A stretch of 64,000 nucleotides of DNA from JAJDXO01 sp965221855 (GTDB lineage Bacteria > Pseudomonadota > Alphaproteobacteria > Rhodospirillales > UBA2165), in contig CBDCSV010000006.1 of the NCBI GenBank assembly GCA_965221855.1, forward strand, positions 310,001 through 374,000, in the 5' to 3' direction. Under the pieces are notes generated by a model. The model was not told where the DNA came from. It did no database searches and worked only from the letters and a program-made list of their open reading frames with translations. The translations under genes were made by a program, and so were the position numbers. Positions 26,697 to 34,915 of the stretch are shown here, piece by piece. Position 1 is the stretch's first letter. Every line of letters begins with the position of its first letter.

Positions 26697-26930
26697 CCCC
26701 TCACCCAGCTACGGCTAAGGCTCGCAAGCTCGCCAAGCCTTCGCATCCCTCTCCCCCCTCCGGGGGGCGAGGGTTAGAGAATAGTCCCCTCTCCCCCTTT
26801 TTTCCAGCCTTCGTAGCCGAAGGCTACTTCGGCGGAGTAGGCCAGGGGGAGAGGGTCAGGGTGAGGGGGTCACAAAAAAAGCGTGGAGGGATCATAAGAG
26901 GCGACAGAGGGTCGGGGTGAGGGGGTTCCG
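26697..26930. repeat. Dispersed palindromic repeat R9, double copy at the left edge of the secretion island
   Basis: CCTCACCCAGCTACGGCTAA at the left, the two standard hairpins, a nested CAGCCTTCGTAGCCGAAGGC...CGGAGTAGGCC insert in the second loop (about 26806-26845), then CAGGGTGAGGGGGTCAC and a degenerate extra piece CGGGGTGAGGGGGTT up to 26930. This occupies most of the 26675-27003 gap between dnaQ and the exporter gene. Confidence 0.88.
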
Positions 26931-27003
26931 CAGGTTGTGTCTCCTCACCTGCTTGGATACAAACGATGGAATCACTTGTTCGCCGTCGCCCGGGATAAGG
27001 AAA

Positions 27004-28974
27004 ATGTCGAACGCCTCCACCGGTAGAAGCGAGATACGCGCGGCGCTTTCGGAGAGCCGGCGGCTGTTCCTGTCGGTCGGCTTTTTCAGCATCTTCGTGA
27101 ACATCCTGATGCTGACCGGTCCCATCTTCATGCTGCAGGTCTACGACCGGGTGCTGACGTCGCGTTCGGAGGCGACGCTGGTGACGCTGGTCGCCATCAC
27201 CGCGTTCCTGTTCCTGATGATGGGGATACTGGATCATGCGCGCGGGCGGGTGCTGGCGCGCGCCGGGGCGCGGCTGCAGACCCGGCTGGATTCGCGGGTG
27301 CTGCGCGCGATTCTGACCCGGGCGATCGCGCCGTCCGAGCGGGCGCGCCCGGCGATGGGGTTGCGCGACCTCGAGGCGATCCAGCGCTTCACCTCGGGGA
27401 CCGGCCCGTTCGCGTTCTTCGACGCGCCGTGGACGCCGGTGTTCCTGTGCGTCCTGTTCCTGTTCCACTGGATGCTGGGCGTGCTGGCGGTGTTCTCGGG
27501 CTGCCTGCTGCTTCTGCTCGCGGTGATCAACCAGGCGCGGACCAGCCGCCTGCAGGCCGAGGTGGGCGAGGCGACGGCGCGCTCGGCCCATTTCATCGAG
27601 CAGATGCGCGCCGGCAGCGAGACCGTGCGGGGCCTCGGCATGCAGGACGCCGTGGTGGCGCGCTCGTCCGAGTTGCGGGGCGGGCTTCTGGAGCGCGCGA
27701 TGGCGGCTTCGGACCGGAGCGGTTTCTTCGGCGTGACGACCAAGACGCTGCGCCTGTTCCTGCAGTCGATGATGCTGGGTCTCGGCGCGTGGCTGGCGAT
27801 CCAGGGGCTGGTGACATTCGGAGTGATCATCGCGGCGTCGATCCTGCTGGGGCGTGCACTGGCGCCGATCGACCAGGCGGTGGGCCAGTGGCCGCTCCTG
27901 CAGCAGGTGCTGGCGGCGCGGCGCTCCCTGGCGCGGCTTCTGGAGGAGACGCCGCCCGAGCCGCCGCGGACGGAACTGCCCCGCCCCCGCGCGCTCCTCG
28001 AGGTCCAGGGCATAACGGTCGCCGCGCCGGGCGCGCGGGTTCCGGCGGTGCGCGGGGCGGCCTTCCGGCTCGAGCCGGGCCAGGCGGCGGGGATCGCCGG
28101 TCCCTCGGCGTCGGGCAAGTCCACCCTCGCCCGCGCGCTGGCCGGGGTATGGCTTCCGGCGGCCGGCTCGGTGCGGCTCGACGGGGCGGAGCTCGACCAG
28201 TACGGCGCCGCGCTCGGACGCTATATCGGCTACCTGCCGCAGGAGGTCGTCCTGTTCGAGGGCACCGTGGCGGAAAACATCGCGCGCATGGACCCCGAGG
28301 CGAAGGACACCGAGGTCGTCGCCGCGGCGAAGCGGTGCGGGGCGCACGAGATGATCCTCAACCTGCCGGGCGGATATGATTTCGAGGTCTCGGCCGGCGG
28401 CGCGGCGCTGTCCGGCGGTCAGCGCCAGCGAATCGCGCTGGCCCGCGCGTTCTACGGCTCGCCGGTCGTTCTGGTCATGGACGAGCCCGATTCGAACCTC
28501 GACGCCGAGGGAACGATGGCGCTGGCCCGCGCGGTCCAGGCTCATAAGCGGCGGGGCGGGGCGGCGGTGATCGTGGCCCACCGGCACGGCGCGTTCGCGC
28601 AATGCGACACGGTGTACGTCATGGAGGGCGGACGCCCGGTCGCCGCCACGTCCGGCCGCGGCGAGGCGCCGGTCCGCCAACTGAAGGCCGGCGCGGCCGC
28701 AAAGGCGGACGAACCCGCGCCCGCGGAGCGGCCGGCGGCAATTTCGCGCAACCGTCCCGCCGCACCGGTCCCCGAACCGGCGGCGACCGGGGCGCGGGTC
28801 AAACCGCTTCCCGCGAACGATCCCGGCGCCGCCCGCCGCGCCATGGGTTCGCTCGAGCAGCAGATCGACGCCGCCATCGCGCGCGTCACCGGCTACCGTC
28901 CCGACGCGGACACGCAGGGCGGCGGGGACGGCATCGCGGCCGCGACGCCGGCGACCCGGGACCGGACGCCGTGA
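27004..28974 (+). CDS. Type I secretion system ABC permease/ATPase (PrtD-like)
   Basis: A 656-residue inner-membrane exporter. The N-terminal membrane domain (about 20-300, with RLFLSVGFFSIFVNILMLTGPIFMLQVYDRV) is followed by an ATPase with Walker A GPSASGKST (~365), signature LSGGQRQRIALARAF (~469) and Walker B VVLVMDEPDSNLD (~490), plus an H-loop histidine (VIVAHRHG). There is no C39 peptidase domain, which fits the PrtD group that exports RTX proteins. The ~90-residue Ala/Pro-rich C-terminal tail is unusual. ATG 27004 is preferred to 26917. It overlaps the adaptor gene by 4 bp (GTGA). Confidence 0.95.
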   Translation: MSNASTGRSEIRAALSESRRLFLSVGFFSIFVNILMLTGPIFMLQVYDRVLTSRSEATLVTLVAITAFLFLMMGILDHARGRVLARAGARLQTRLDSRVLRAILTRAIAPSERARPAMGLRDLEAIQRFTSGTGPFAFFDAPWTPVFLCVLFLFHWMLGVLAVFSGCLLLLLAVINQARTSRLQAEVGEATARSAHFIEQMRAGSETVRGLGMQDAVVARSSELRGGLLERAMAASDRSGFFGVTTKTLRLFLQSMMLGLGAWLAIQGLVTFGVIIAASILLGRALAPIDQAVGQWPLLQQVLAARRSLARLLEETPPEPPRTELPRPRALLEVQGITVAAPGARVPAVRGAAFRLEPGQAAGIAGPSASGKSTLARALAGVWLPAAGSVRLDGAELDQYGAALGRYIGYLPQEVVLFEGTVAENIARMDPEAKDTEVVAAAKRCGAHEMILNLPGGYDFEVSAGGAALSGGQRQRIALARAFYGSPVVLVMDEPDSNLDAEGTMALARAVQAHKRRGGAAVIVAHRHGAFAQCDTVYVMEGGRPVAATSGRGEAPVRQLKAGAAAKADEPAPAERPAAISRNRPAAPVPEPAATGARVKPLPANDPGAARRAMGSLEQQIDAAIARVTGYRPDADTQGGGDGIAAATPATRDRTP

Positions 28975-30074
28975 CGACGCCGTCCGCCCACGGGAGATTC
29001 TCGGCGCGCCGAGGACTGGTTCTCGGTTTCGGCGGCGCGTTCGTGCTGGTCGCGGGCGTTGCCGCCTGGAGCGTGCTGGCGTCGGTGTCCGGTGCGGTGA
29101 TTGCGTCCGGCTGGATCGAGGTGGAGAATCGCAACCGGACGGTCGAGCACATCGACGGCGGCACGGTGAGCGAAATTTTCGTGCGCGACGGCGACCGGGT
29201 CGCCAGGAACGATGCACTGCTCCGCTTCGGCGACGGAACGCTGCGCTCGGAGGAAGCGATCCTTTCCGCGGAACATGTCGAACTGGCCGCGCTGCGCAAC
29301 CGCCTGGAAGCGGAGTTGCGCGCCGCCGGCGCCATCGCCTGGGACGCCGATCTTGCCGGGCGGGCCGCGGCCGAGCCCAAGGTGAAGGCGGTTCTCGACG
29401 GCCAGGAGCGCCTTTTCCGGGCGCGCGCGGCTGCCCGCCTCGACCAGGTCGCGCGGTTGCGCGAACGGATCGGCCAGGCGCGCGACGAGATTACCGGGCT
29501 CCGCGCCCAGTCCCGGGCCCTGGAGCAGCAGTCCCAACTGATCGACCGCGAACTCAAGGCGCAGCGGATGCTGTTCGAGAAGGGCCTGTCCCAGCTGCAG
29601 AGAGTGCTCGCGCTCGAGCGCACGGCGAAGAGCCTGGAGGGCCGGTCCGGGTCCAACACCGCCAGGATCGCCGCCATTCGGGGCCGGATCTCGGAGTTGG
29701 AGATTCAGATCCTCCAGATTGGCTCCCTGCATATGGAGGAGGTCGAGGAGAAGGTCCGCGACACGAGCGCGCGGGAGAACGAGGTGAAAGAGCGCCTGGC
29801 TTTGGTGCGCAAACGCCTGGGGAGGATGGAGTTGCGCGCCCCGATCGCGGGCGAGGTGTTCGGACTGACGGTTTTCGCCGCCGGGGAAGTGGTGCGGCCG
29901 GGCGAACCGATTCTGCAAATCGTGCCCAGGGACGCGCGCCGTCTGTTCGGCCATCTGGAAGTGACGCCCGGCATGCCGGTCGAGGCGCTTATCCGGACCG
30001 GCGAGCGTTCCGTGGTCAGCTACCTGGTCAAGCCGGTGACCGACTTCTTCCACCGCTCGCTGCGCGAAGATTGA
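28971..30074 (+). CDS. HlyD-family membrane fusion protein, internally shortened
   Basis: A 367-residue periplasmic adaptor for the preceding exporter. One N-terminal transmembrane helix (~16-37) is followed by a lipoyl half-motif (EVENRNRTVEHIDGGTVSEIFVRDGD), a long coiled coil (~110-270) and the second lipoyl half (RAPIAGEVFGLTVFAAGEVVRPGEPILQIVP). After this, relatives have a ~60-70-residue beta-barrel segment before PGMPxEVFIRTGER. Here ARRLFGHLEVTPGMPVEALIRTGER follows directly, so much of that segment is missing in frame. It starts at GTG 28971, coupled to the exporter. Function may be altered. Confidence 0.88.
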   Translation: MTTPSAHGRFSARRGLVLGFGGAFVLVAGVAAWSVLASVSGAVIASGWIEVENRNRTVEHIDGGTVSEIFVRDGDRVARNDALLRFGDGTLRSEEAILSAEHVELAALRNRLEAELRAAGAIAWDADLAGRAAAEPKVKAVLDGQERLFRARAAARLDQVARLRERIGQARDEITGLRAQSRALEQQSQLIDRELKAQRMLFEKGLSQLQRVLALERTAKSLEGRSGSNTARIAAIRGRISELEIQILQIGSLHMEEVEEKVRDTSARENEVKERLALVRKRLGRMELRAPIAGEVFGLTVFAAGEVVRPGEPILQIVPRDARRLFGHLEVTPGMPVEALIRTGERSVVSYLVKPVTDFFHRSLRED

Positions 30075-30091
30075 ATGACGGGAGCCCGCGG

Positions 30092-30553
30092 ATGACCGAC
30101 GGTTCCAAGGATGCGACGATCGGGATTGCCCTGACGAACGACCTACGCAAGATCGCTCGCGTCGCGGCGGGGATCGACGAGTTCTGCGCGACCCATGGCG
30201 TAGCGCCGGAGATCGCCTACTCCGTCAACCTGGCGATCGACGAACTGCTGACCAATACCATCAGCCACGGCTACGAGGACGACGAGCCGCACCGCATCGA
30301 GATCATCCTGCGTCTGGAGGGGGATATGCTCGTCGTGGCGATCATCGACGACAGCGCGCCGTTCGACCCGACGGAGATGCGCGAACCGGATATCGATGCC
30401 TTGATGGACGGCGAGGAGACAGGCGGGCCGGAGATGGATGGGCTCGGCCTGCTGCTGGTCAACCGGACGATGGACGGCGTCGAATACCGCCGGCGGGGCG
30501 GCTGCAACGTCGTCACCCTGACCAAGAATGCGGCCGGACAGGAAAGCGGGTAA
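30092..30553 (+). CDS. RsbW/SpoIIAB-like serine-protein kinase (HATPase_c_2)
   Basis: A 153-residue GHKL ATPase of the anti-sigma factor type. It has the N-box NLAIDELLTNTISHGYEDD, a G1-type segment VVAIIDDSAPFDPTEM, and MDGLGLLLVNRTMDGVEYRRRGGCNVVTLTK at the C-terminus. Such proteins phosphorylate a STAS anti-anti-sigma factor or bind a sigma factor. Neither partner is encoded next to it. GGGAG precedes the ATG at 30092; a TTG at 30071 is the alternative. It sits 17 bp after the HlyD gene in the same direction, so it is likely part of the secretion operon. Confidence 0.88.
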   Translation: MTDGSKDATIGIALTNDLRKIARVAAGIDEFCATHGVAPEIAYSVNLAIDELLTNTISHGYEDDEPHRIEIILRLEGDMLVVAIIDDSAPFDPTEMREPDIDALMDGEETGGPEMDGLGLLLVNRTMDGVEYRRRGGCNVVTLTKNAAGQESG

Positions 30554-30587
30554 TTTCTCGGGCGCGGGGGAGTTTCGGCGGTGTCCC

Positions 30588-30710
30588 CCCTCACCCATAT
30601 TTTTATGACCCCCTCACCCTGACCCTCTCCCCCTGAAAAAGGGGGAGAGGGGACGCGCCCAAAGGCCCCTCTCCCTTTGGGTGAGGGGCGCGCCGAATTT
30701 CCCGTGAAGA
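30588..30710. repeat. Dispersed repeat, degenerate copy R10
   Basis: CCCCCCTCACCCATATTTTT, then GACCCCCTCACCCTGACCCT, a CTCTCCCCCTGAAAAAGGGGGAGAG hairpin and CCCCTCTCCCTTTGGGTGAGGGG. The CAGCTACGGCT end is missing and replaced by an AT-rich stretch. It separates the RsbW-like gene from IS630 copy 1, and no gene is present in 30554-30749. Confidence 0.8.
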
Positions 30711-30818
30711 ACGGGGACGGCCGAAATTGCAACAATGGTTTAATTTTGCTAGAGAGTTTTCTGATCTGACGGAATCGTTAGGGATTCCCAAAGTCTCTGA
30801 TTTCTGATTCAAGATGTG

Positions 30819-30839
30819 GGCTGGTGAAGGAGGCCAGCC
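30819..30839 (+). promoter_or_regulatory. Hairpin with Shine-Dalgarno in its loop (IS630 copy A)
   Basis: GGCTGG-TGAAGGAGG-CCAGCC folds into a 6-bp stem with AGGAGG in the loop, 4 bp before the orfA ATG at 30843. The other IS630 has the same hairpin with a compensatory change (outer pair G-C here, T-A there), which supports selection on the structure. Confidence 0.6.
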
Positions 30840-30842
30840 TGC

Positions 30843-31223
30843 ATGACGAGACCACTTTCGAATGATCTACGACATCGGTTGGTTGCGGCGGTGGACGGCG
30901 GGATGTCGCGTCGGTCTGCGGCGAAGGTTTTTGGGGTTGCGGCCTCGACGGCGATCAAATGGGTTGATCAGTGGCGGCAGCGGGGTGATGTGCGGCCCCG
31001 GCCGCAAGGCGGGGACCGCCGCTCTCACCGCCTTGAAGCGTATGCCGAGGAGGTTCTGGCGCTTGTCACGGAGACACCGGACATCACCCTGGCCGAGATC
31101 GCAGCCTGTCTGGAGGAGGTGCACGGGCTTCGGGTTGCCCCGAGCACGGTCTGGCGGCTGCTCGACCGCCACGGCATGACCTTCAAAAAAAACCGCGCAC
31201 GCCAGCGAGCAGCAACGTCCTGA
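30843..31223 (+). CDS. IS630 transposase frame A (helix-turn-helix part)
   Basis: A 126-residue N-terminal part with a homeodomain-like HTH (LSNDLRHRLVAAVDGGMSRRSAAKVFGVAASTAIKWVDQW) followed by a winged-helix segment (ITLAEIAACLEEVHGLRVAPSTVWRLLDRHGMTFKK). The frame runs into TGA soon after an A8 tract (31185-31192). Full transposase needs a shift into the +1 frame there, giving FKK-TAHASEQ in the fused product. Confidence 0.93.
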   Translation: MTRPLSNDLRHRLVAAVDGGMSRRSAAKVFGVAASTAIKWVDQWRQRGDVRPRPQGGDRRSHRLEAYAEEVLALVTETPDITLAEIAACLEEVHGLRVAPSTVWRLLDRHGMTFKKNRARQRAATS

Positions 31224-31791
31224 TGTCTTGGCGCGCCGGCAGGCCTGGGCCGAGGCGCAGCCCGGCCTGATGCCGGAGCGGCTGGTCTTCATCGACGAGA
31301 CCGGCACATCGACCAAGATGGCCCGGCGCTATGGCCGCGCGCCGCGCGGGCAGCGCTGCCAAGCCGCCATCCCTCACGGCCACTGGAAGACCACCACTTT
31401 GGTCGCTGCTCTCACGCTCGACGGCATCCTCGCCCCCATGACCATCGATGGGGCGATGACCGGGGCAGCCTTCCTTGCCTATGTCGAGCAAATCCTGGTC
31501 CCAACCCTCAAACCCGGAGACATCGTCATTATGGACAATCTGCCAGCCCATAAGCCCGCCAGCGTGCGTAAGGCCATCGAAGACGCCGGCGCCGAGCTCC
31601 GCTTCCTGCCGCCCTACTCACCCGACTTCAACCCAATCGAGATGGCCTTCGCAAAGCTCAAGGCCCTCCTCAAAAAGACCGCAGCCAGAACCGTCGACGA
31701 CCTCTACGACGCCATCGCAACCGCCATCGACACAGTCACCCAATCCGAGTGCCAAAACTACTTCACTGCCGCAGGCTATGACCGGGTGTGA
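31186..31791 (+). CDS. IS630 transposase frame B (DDE catalytic part)
   Basis: Reading from the A8 tract in the +1 frame gives TAHASEQQRPDVLARRQAW, then LVFIDETGTSTKM (first D), IVIMDNLPAHKPASVRKAIED (second D) and FLPPYSPDFNPIEMAFAKLK (final E), the DDE triad of IS630. No independent ribosome-binding site is evident at the internal ATG 31228, so it is most likely expressed only as the AB fusion by ribosomal frameshifting or polymerase slippage. Confidence 0.92.
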   Translation, partial: KKTAHASEQQRPDVLARRQAWAEAQPGLMPERLVFIDETGTSTKMARRYGRAPRGQRCQAAIPHGHWKTTTLVAALTLDGILAPMTIDGAMTGAAFLAYVEQILVPTLKPGDIVIMDNLPAHKPASVRKAIEDAGAELRFLPPYSPDFNPIEMAFAKLKALLKKTAARTVDDLYDAIATAIDTVTQSECQNYFTAAGYDRV

Positions 31792-31862
31792 TCAGAAAAT
31801 GCTCTAGGATTCGGCCTACGACACTTGTGATACGGGGATAATCCTCAGGAGGGTGAAGTTCG

Positions 31863-34772
31863 ATGCAGATCTACATTCATCTCGGAGACGAGAGTGGCGA
31901 GAACCGCCAGGGCGGCGACGGAGTCGACATCATGGACCTGGGCAGCGGCACCGACACCGCGGGCGGCGGCGGAAATTTCAACATCATCCTCGGCGGCAGC
32001 AACGCCGACTACCTCAAGAGCGAAGGCATCTGGGATGACATCCTCGGCGGCAGCGGCGACGACATAATCGTTGCGACCGGGTACGGCGGCTGGCTCTTCG
32101 GCGGGTCCGGCAACGACACGATCACCGGTTCGGACAAGACCGGCCTCACGGAGGTCATTTTCGGCGGCACCGGCAACGATACCATCGACGGCGGCGGGGG
32201 CGACGACCTGATCATCGGCGGAAAAGGCGACGACGACCTGACCGGCGGCTCCGGCGCCGACACCTTCTACTTCTGGGAGGACCACGGCAACGACACGATC
32301 CAGGACTTCAATCTCGCCGAGGGCGACCGGATTCACCTGACCAATTTCGACAAGACGATCACCTGGGCGCAGTTGCAGTCGAAGATCACGCTTGTCACCG
32401 ACGAAAACAACGTGGTGACGGGCGTGCAGATCGACCTCAGCGACTGGGGCGGCGGCACGGTCGTGCTCGTGGGCATCACGTCCATCGCCGACGTGACCGA
32501 GGACATGTTCGTGCTCGACCAGATCGTGGGCAGCGACGACTCCGACGATACCCTCCAGGGCGGCGAGGACGACGACACCATGACCGGCGGGACCGGCGCC
32601 GACAAATTCGTCTTCGACGAGGACAGCGGCGACGACACGATCACCGACTTCAGCGCGACCCAGGGCGACAAGATCGACCTTCGGTCCTTCTCCCAGGCCA
32701 TCACCTGGGACGTGCTGAGCACCAAGATCACGGTGGTCACCGACGAAAACAATATCGCCATCGGCGTCAAGATCGACCTCAGCGACTGGGGCGGCGGCAC
32801 CATCACGCTCAACGGCATCACGTCGGTCAGCGACGTCACCGCCGACATGTTCCTCCTGCACGCGCTCACCGGCAGCGACGACTCCGACGATATCCTCCGG
32901 GGCGGCACCAGCGACGACACGCTGACCGGCGGCACCGGCGCCGACACCTTCGTCTTCGACGAAACCTCCGGCGACGACACGATCACCGACTTCAACAAGG
33001 CCGAGGGCGACAAGATCGACCTGAGCTGCTTCGATGTGGCGATCACCTGGGACATGCTGAGCACGAAGATCACGACGGTCACGGACCCGAACGACCCCAA
33101 TACGGTGACCGGCGTTCAGATCGACCTCAGCGAGTGGGGCGGCGGGACGATTACGCTGCAGGGCGTCACGTCGATTAGCGACGTCACCGCCGACATGTTC
33201 ATCCTCTCGGGCCTTTCAGTCACCTGGCGTTATGGGGATGAGGAAGACAACGAGATCACCGGCGGGGCCGGCCACGACGTCATCTACGGCATGGAGGGCG
33301 ACGACACGCTGACCGGCGGGGCCGGCAACGACTGGCTCTTCGGCGGCGAAGGCGCCGACACGCTGGCGGGCGGCGCCGGCAAAGACACGCTGATGGGCGG
33401 CGAGGGCGACGATGTGCTGACCGGCGGCGAAGGGGACGACATGCTGATCGGCGGCGAGGGCGACGACACGCTGACCGGCGGCGGCGGGGCCGACATCTTC
33501 GTGTTCGGCGAGGACAGCGGCAACGACACGATCACCGACTTCGACACCACCCAGGACAAGATCCACCTGAAGAGCCTCTCGCAGACCATCACCTGGGCGC
33601 AGCTGCAGTCGAAGATCACGACGGTCACGGACCCGAACGACCCCAATACGGTGATCGGGCTGAAGATCGACCTCAGCGACTGGGGCGGCGGCACCATCAC
33701 GCTGACCGGCATCACGTCGATTTCCGACCTGACCGAGGAGATGTTCGTGCTCGACCAGATCGTGGGCAGCGACGACTCCGACGACGTGCTCCAGGGCGGC
33801 ACCAGCGACGACACGATGACCGGCGGGACCGGCGCCGACACCTTCGTCTTCGACGAATCATCCGGCGACGACACGATCACCGATTTCAGCACGACCGAAG
33901 GCGACAAGATCGACCTGACCGCCATCACCGCCTCGCTCACCTGGACGCAGCTACAGGCGAAAATCTCGACGGTCACGGACCCGAACGACCCCAATACGGT
34001 GATCGGGCTGAAGATCGACCTGAGCGACTTCGGCGGCGGAACCATCACGCTGAACGGCCTCACCGCCGTTTCCGACCTGACCGAGGACATGTTCATCCTC
34101 GACGATTTCGTCGGCACCGACGGCGACGACACCATGGAGGGCGGCACCACCGACGACACGCTGACCGGCGGCTCCGGCGCCGACACCTTCGTCTTCAACC
34201 TGGACAGCGGCGACGACACCATCACCGACTTCACCGTCAACACGGACAAGATCGACCTGAGCGGGATCACCGGCATCACCAGCGTCAGCGATTTCGTTTG
34301 TTGGCAGGACGGCGACGATGCCGTGATCGACCTCGGCAGCCAGGGCGGCGGCACGATCAGGCTGAAGAACGTCTCGCTGAGCGACATGGATGCGGACGAC
34401 TTCGTCTTCTACCAGAACACCTACACCGGCACCGAGGCGGCCGAGACGCTGGAGGGCGGCGACGGCGACGACACCATCACCGGCCTGGGCGGCGACGACA
34501 CGCTCACCGGCGGCAAGGGCGAGGATACCTTCGTCTTCGCCTCGGGCCACGGGGACGACACGGTCACCGACTTCACCGACGGCGAGGACACCATCGATCT
34601 GAGCGCGTTCACCGGCATCAGCGGGTTCAGCGACCTGACCGTTACGCAGAACGGAAGCAATACCGTGATCACGGTCCCCGGCGGCGGCACCATCACGCTG
34701 CAGAATTTCACGTCGACGGACCTCGACGCGAACGACTTCGTGTTCCACGAGGAGCAGCAGGACGGCATGTAG
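31863..34772 (+). CDS. Large RTX calcium-binding protein, probable type I secretion substrate
   Basis: A 969-residue acidic protein, Gly/Asp-rich throughout, with no N-terminal signal peptide. It is built from RTX nonapeptide runs (GGxGxDxhx, for example GGEGDDVLTGGEGDDMLIGG) alternating with seven copies of a ~100-residue module. Each module has GADTFVFDE-GDDTITDF-GDKIDLS, then ITW-L-KITTVTD, IDLSDWGGGTITL and a DMFxL ending. No enzymatic domain is visible. The last ~80 residues (DLDANDFVFHEE) would act as the C-terminal export signal. The start ATG at 31863 has AGGAGG 8 bp upstream. The exporter genes lie upstream across IS630 copy A. Confidence 0.92.
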   Translation: MQIYIHLGDESGENRQGGDGVDIMDLGSGTDTAGGGGNFNIILGGSNADYLKSEGIWDDILGGSGDDIIVATGYGGWLFGGSGNDTITGSDKTGLTEVIFGGTGNDTIDGGGGDDLIIGGKGDDDLTGGSGADTFYFWEDHGNDTIQDFNLAEGDRIHLTNFDKTITWAQLQSKITLVTDENNVVTGVQIDLSDWGGGTVVLVGITSIADVTEDMFVLDQIVGSDDSDDTLQGGEDDDTMTGGTGADKFVFDEDSGDDTITDFSATQGDKIDLRSFSQAITWDVLSTKITVVTDENNIAIGVKIDLSDWGGGTITLNGITSVSDVTADMFLLHALTGSDDSDDILRGGTSDDTLTGGTGADTFVFDETSGDDTITDFNKAEGDKIDLSCFDVAITWDMLSTKITTVTDPNDPNTVTGVQIDLSEWGGGTITLQGVTSISDVTADMFILSGLSVTWRYGDEEDNEITGGAGHDVIYGMEGDDTLTGGAGNDWLFGGEGADTLAGGAGKDTLMGGEGDDVLTGGEGDDMLIGGEGDDTLTGGGGADIFVFGEDSGNDTITDFDTTQDKIHLKSLSQTITWAQLQSKITTVTDPNDPNTVIGLKIDLSDWGGGTITLTGITSISDLTEEMFVLDQIVGSDDSDDVLQGGTSDDTMTGGTGADTFVFDESSGDDTITDFSTTEGDKIDLTAITASLTWTQLQAKISTVTDPNDPNTVIGLKIDLSDFGGGTITLNGLTAVSDLTEDMFILDDFVGTDGDDTMEGGTTDDTLTGGSGADTFVFNLDSGDDTITDFTVNTDKIDLSGITGITSVSDFVCWQDGDDAVIDLGSQGGGTIRLKNVSLSDMDADDFVFYQNTYTGTEAAETLEGGDGDDTITGLGGDDTLTGGKGEDTFVFASGHGDDTVTDFTDGEDTIDLSAFTGISGFSDLTVTQNGSNTVITVPGGGTITLQNFTSTDLDANDFVFHEEQQDGM

Positions 34773-34778
34773 GCCGCC

Positions 34779-34915
34779 CCCCTCACCCAGCTACGGCTAA
34801 GCTCAGCTGCCGCTTCGCAAAGCCTCCGCATCCCTCTCCCCCCAAGGGGGGCGAGGGTTGGGGAGTCGTCCCCTCTCCCCCTTGGGGGAGAGGGTCAGGG
34901 TGAGGGGGTCATAGG
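34779..34915. repeat. Dispersed palindromic repeat R11, right edge of the secretion island
   Basis: CCCCTCACCCAGCTACGGCT at the left, two CCCTCTCCCC/GGGGGCGAGGG and CCCTCTCCCCCTT/GGGGGAGAGGG hairpins, and TCAGGGTGAGGGGGTCATAG at the right. It directly follows the RTX gene and precedes the convergent secB gene. Confidence 0.9.

Larger units (their letters stand above)
30752..31804 (+). mobile_element. IS630-family element, copy A
   Basis: A 1053-bp element flanked by TA dinucleotides (30750-30751 and 31805-31806), as expected for IS630/Tc1-mariner target duplication. The ends read GAGAGTTTTCTGATC and, inverted, GAGCATTTTCTGATC. It carries transposase frames A and B joined by a frameshift. It is inserted between the type I secretion genes and the RTX gene. 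Confidence 0.92.

Noticed and set aside
31185..31230. Reading the split IS630 transposases as pseudogenes
   Set aside because: Both distinct elements break at an identical A8 tract and codon phase with intact catalytic domains, which fits programmed frameshifting better than decay.
31845..32861. 338-residue minus-strand frame, and others opposite the RTX gene
   Set aside because: They are composed of low-complexity Val/Asp/Ala repeats complementary to RTX codons; the plus-strand RTX motifs explain the sequence fully.
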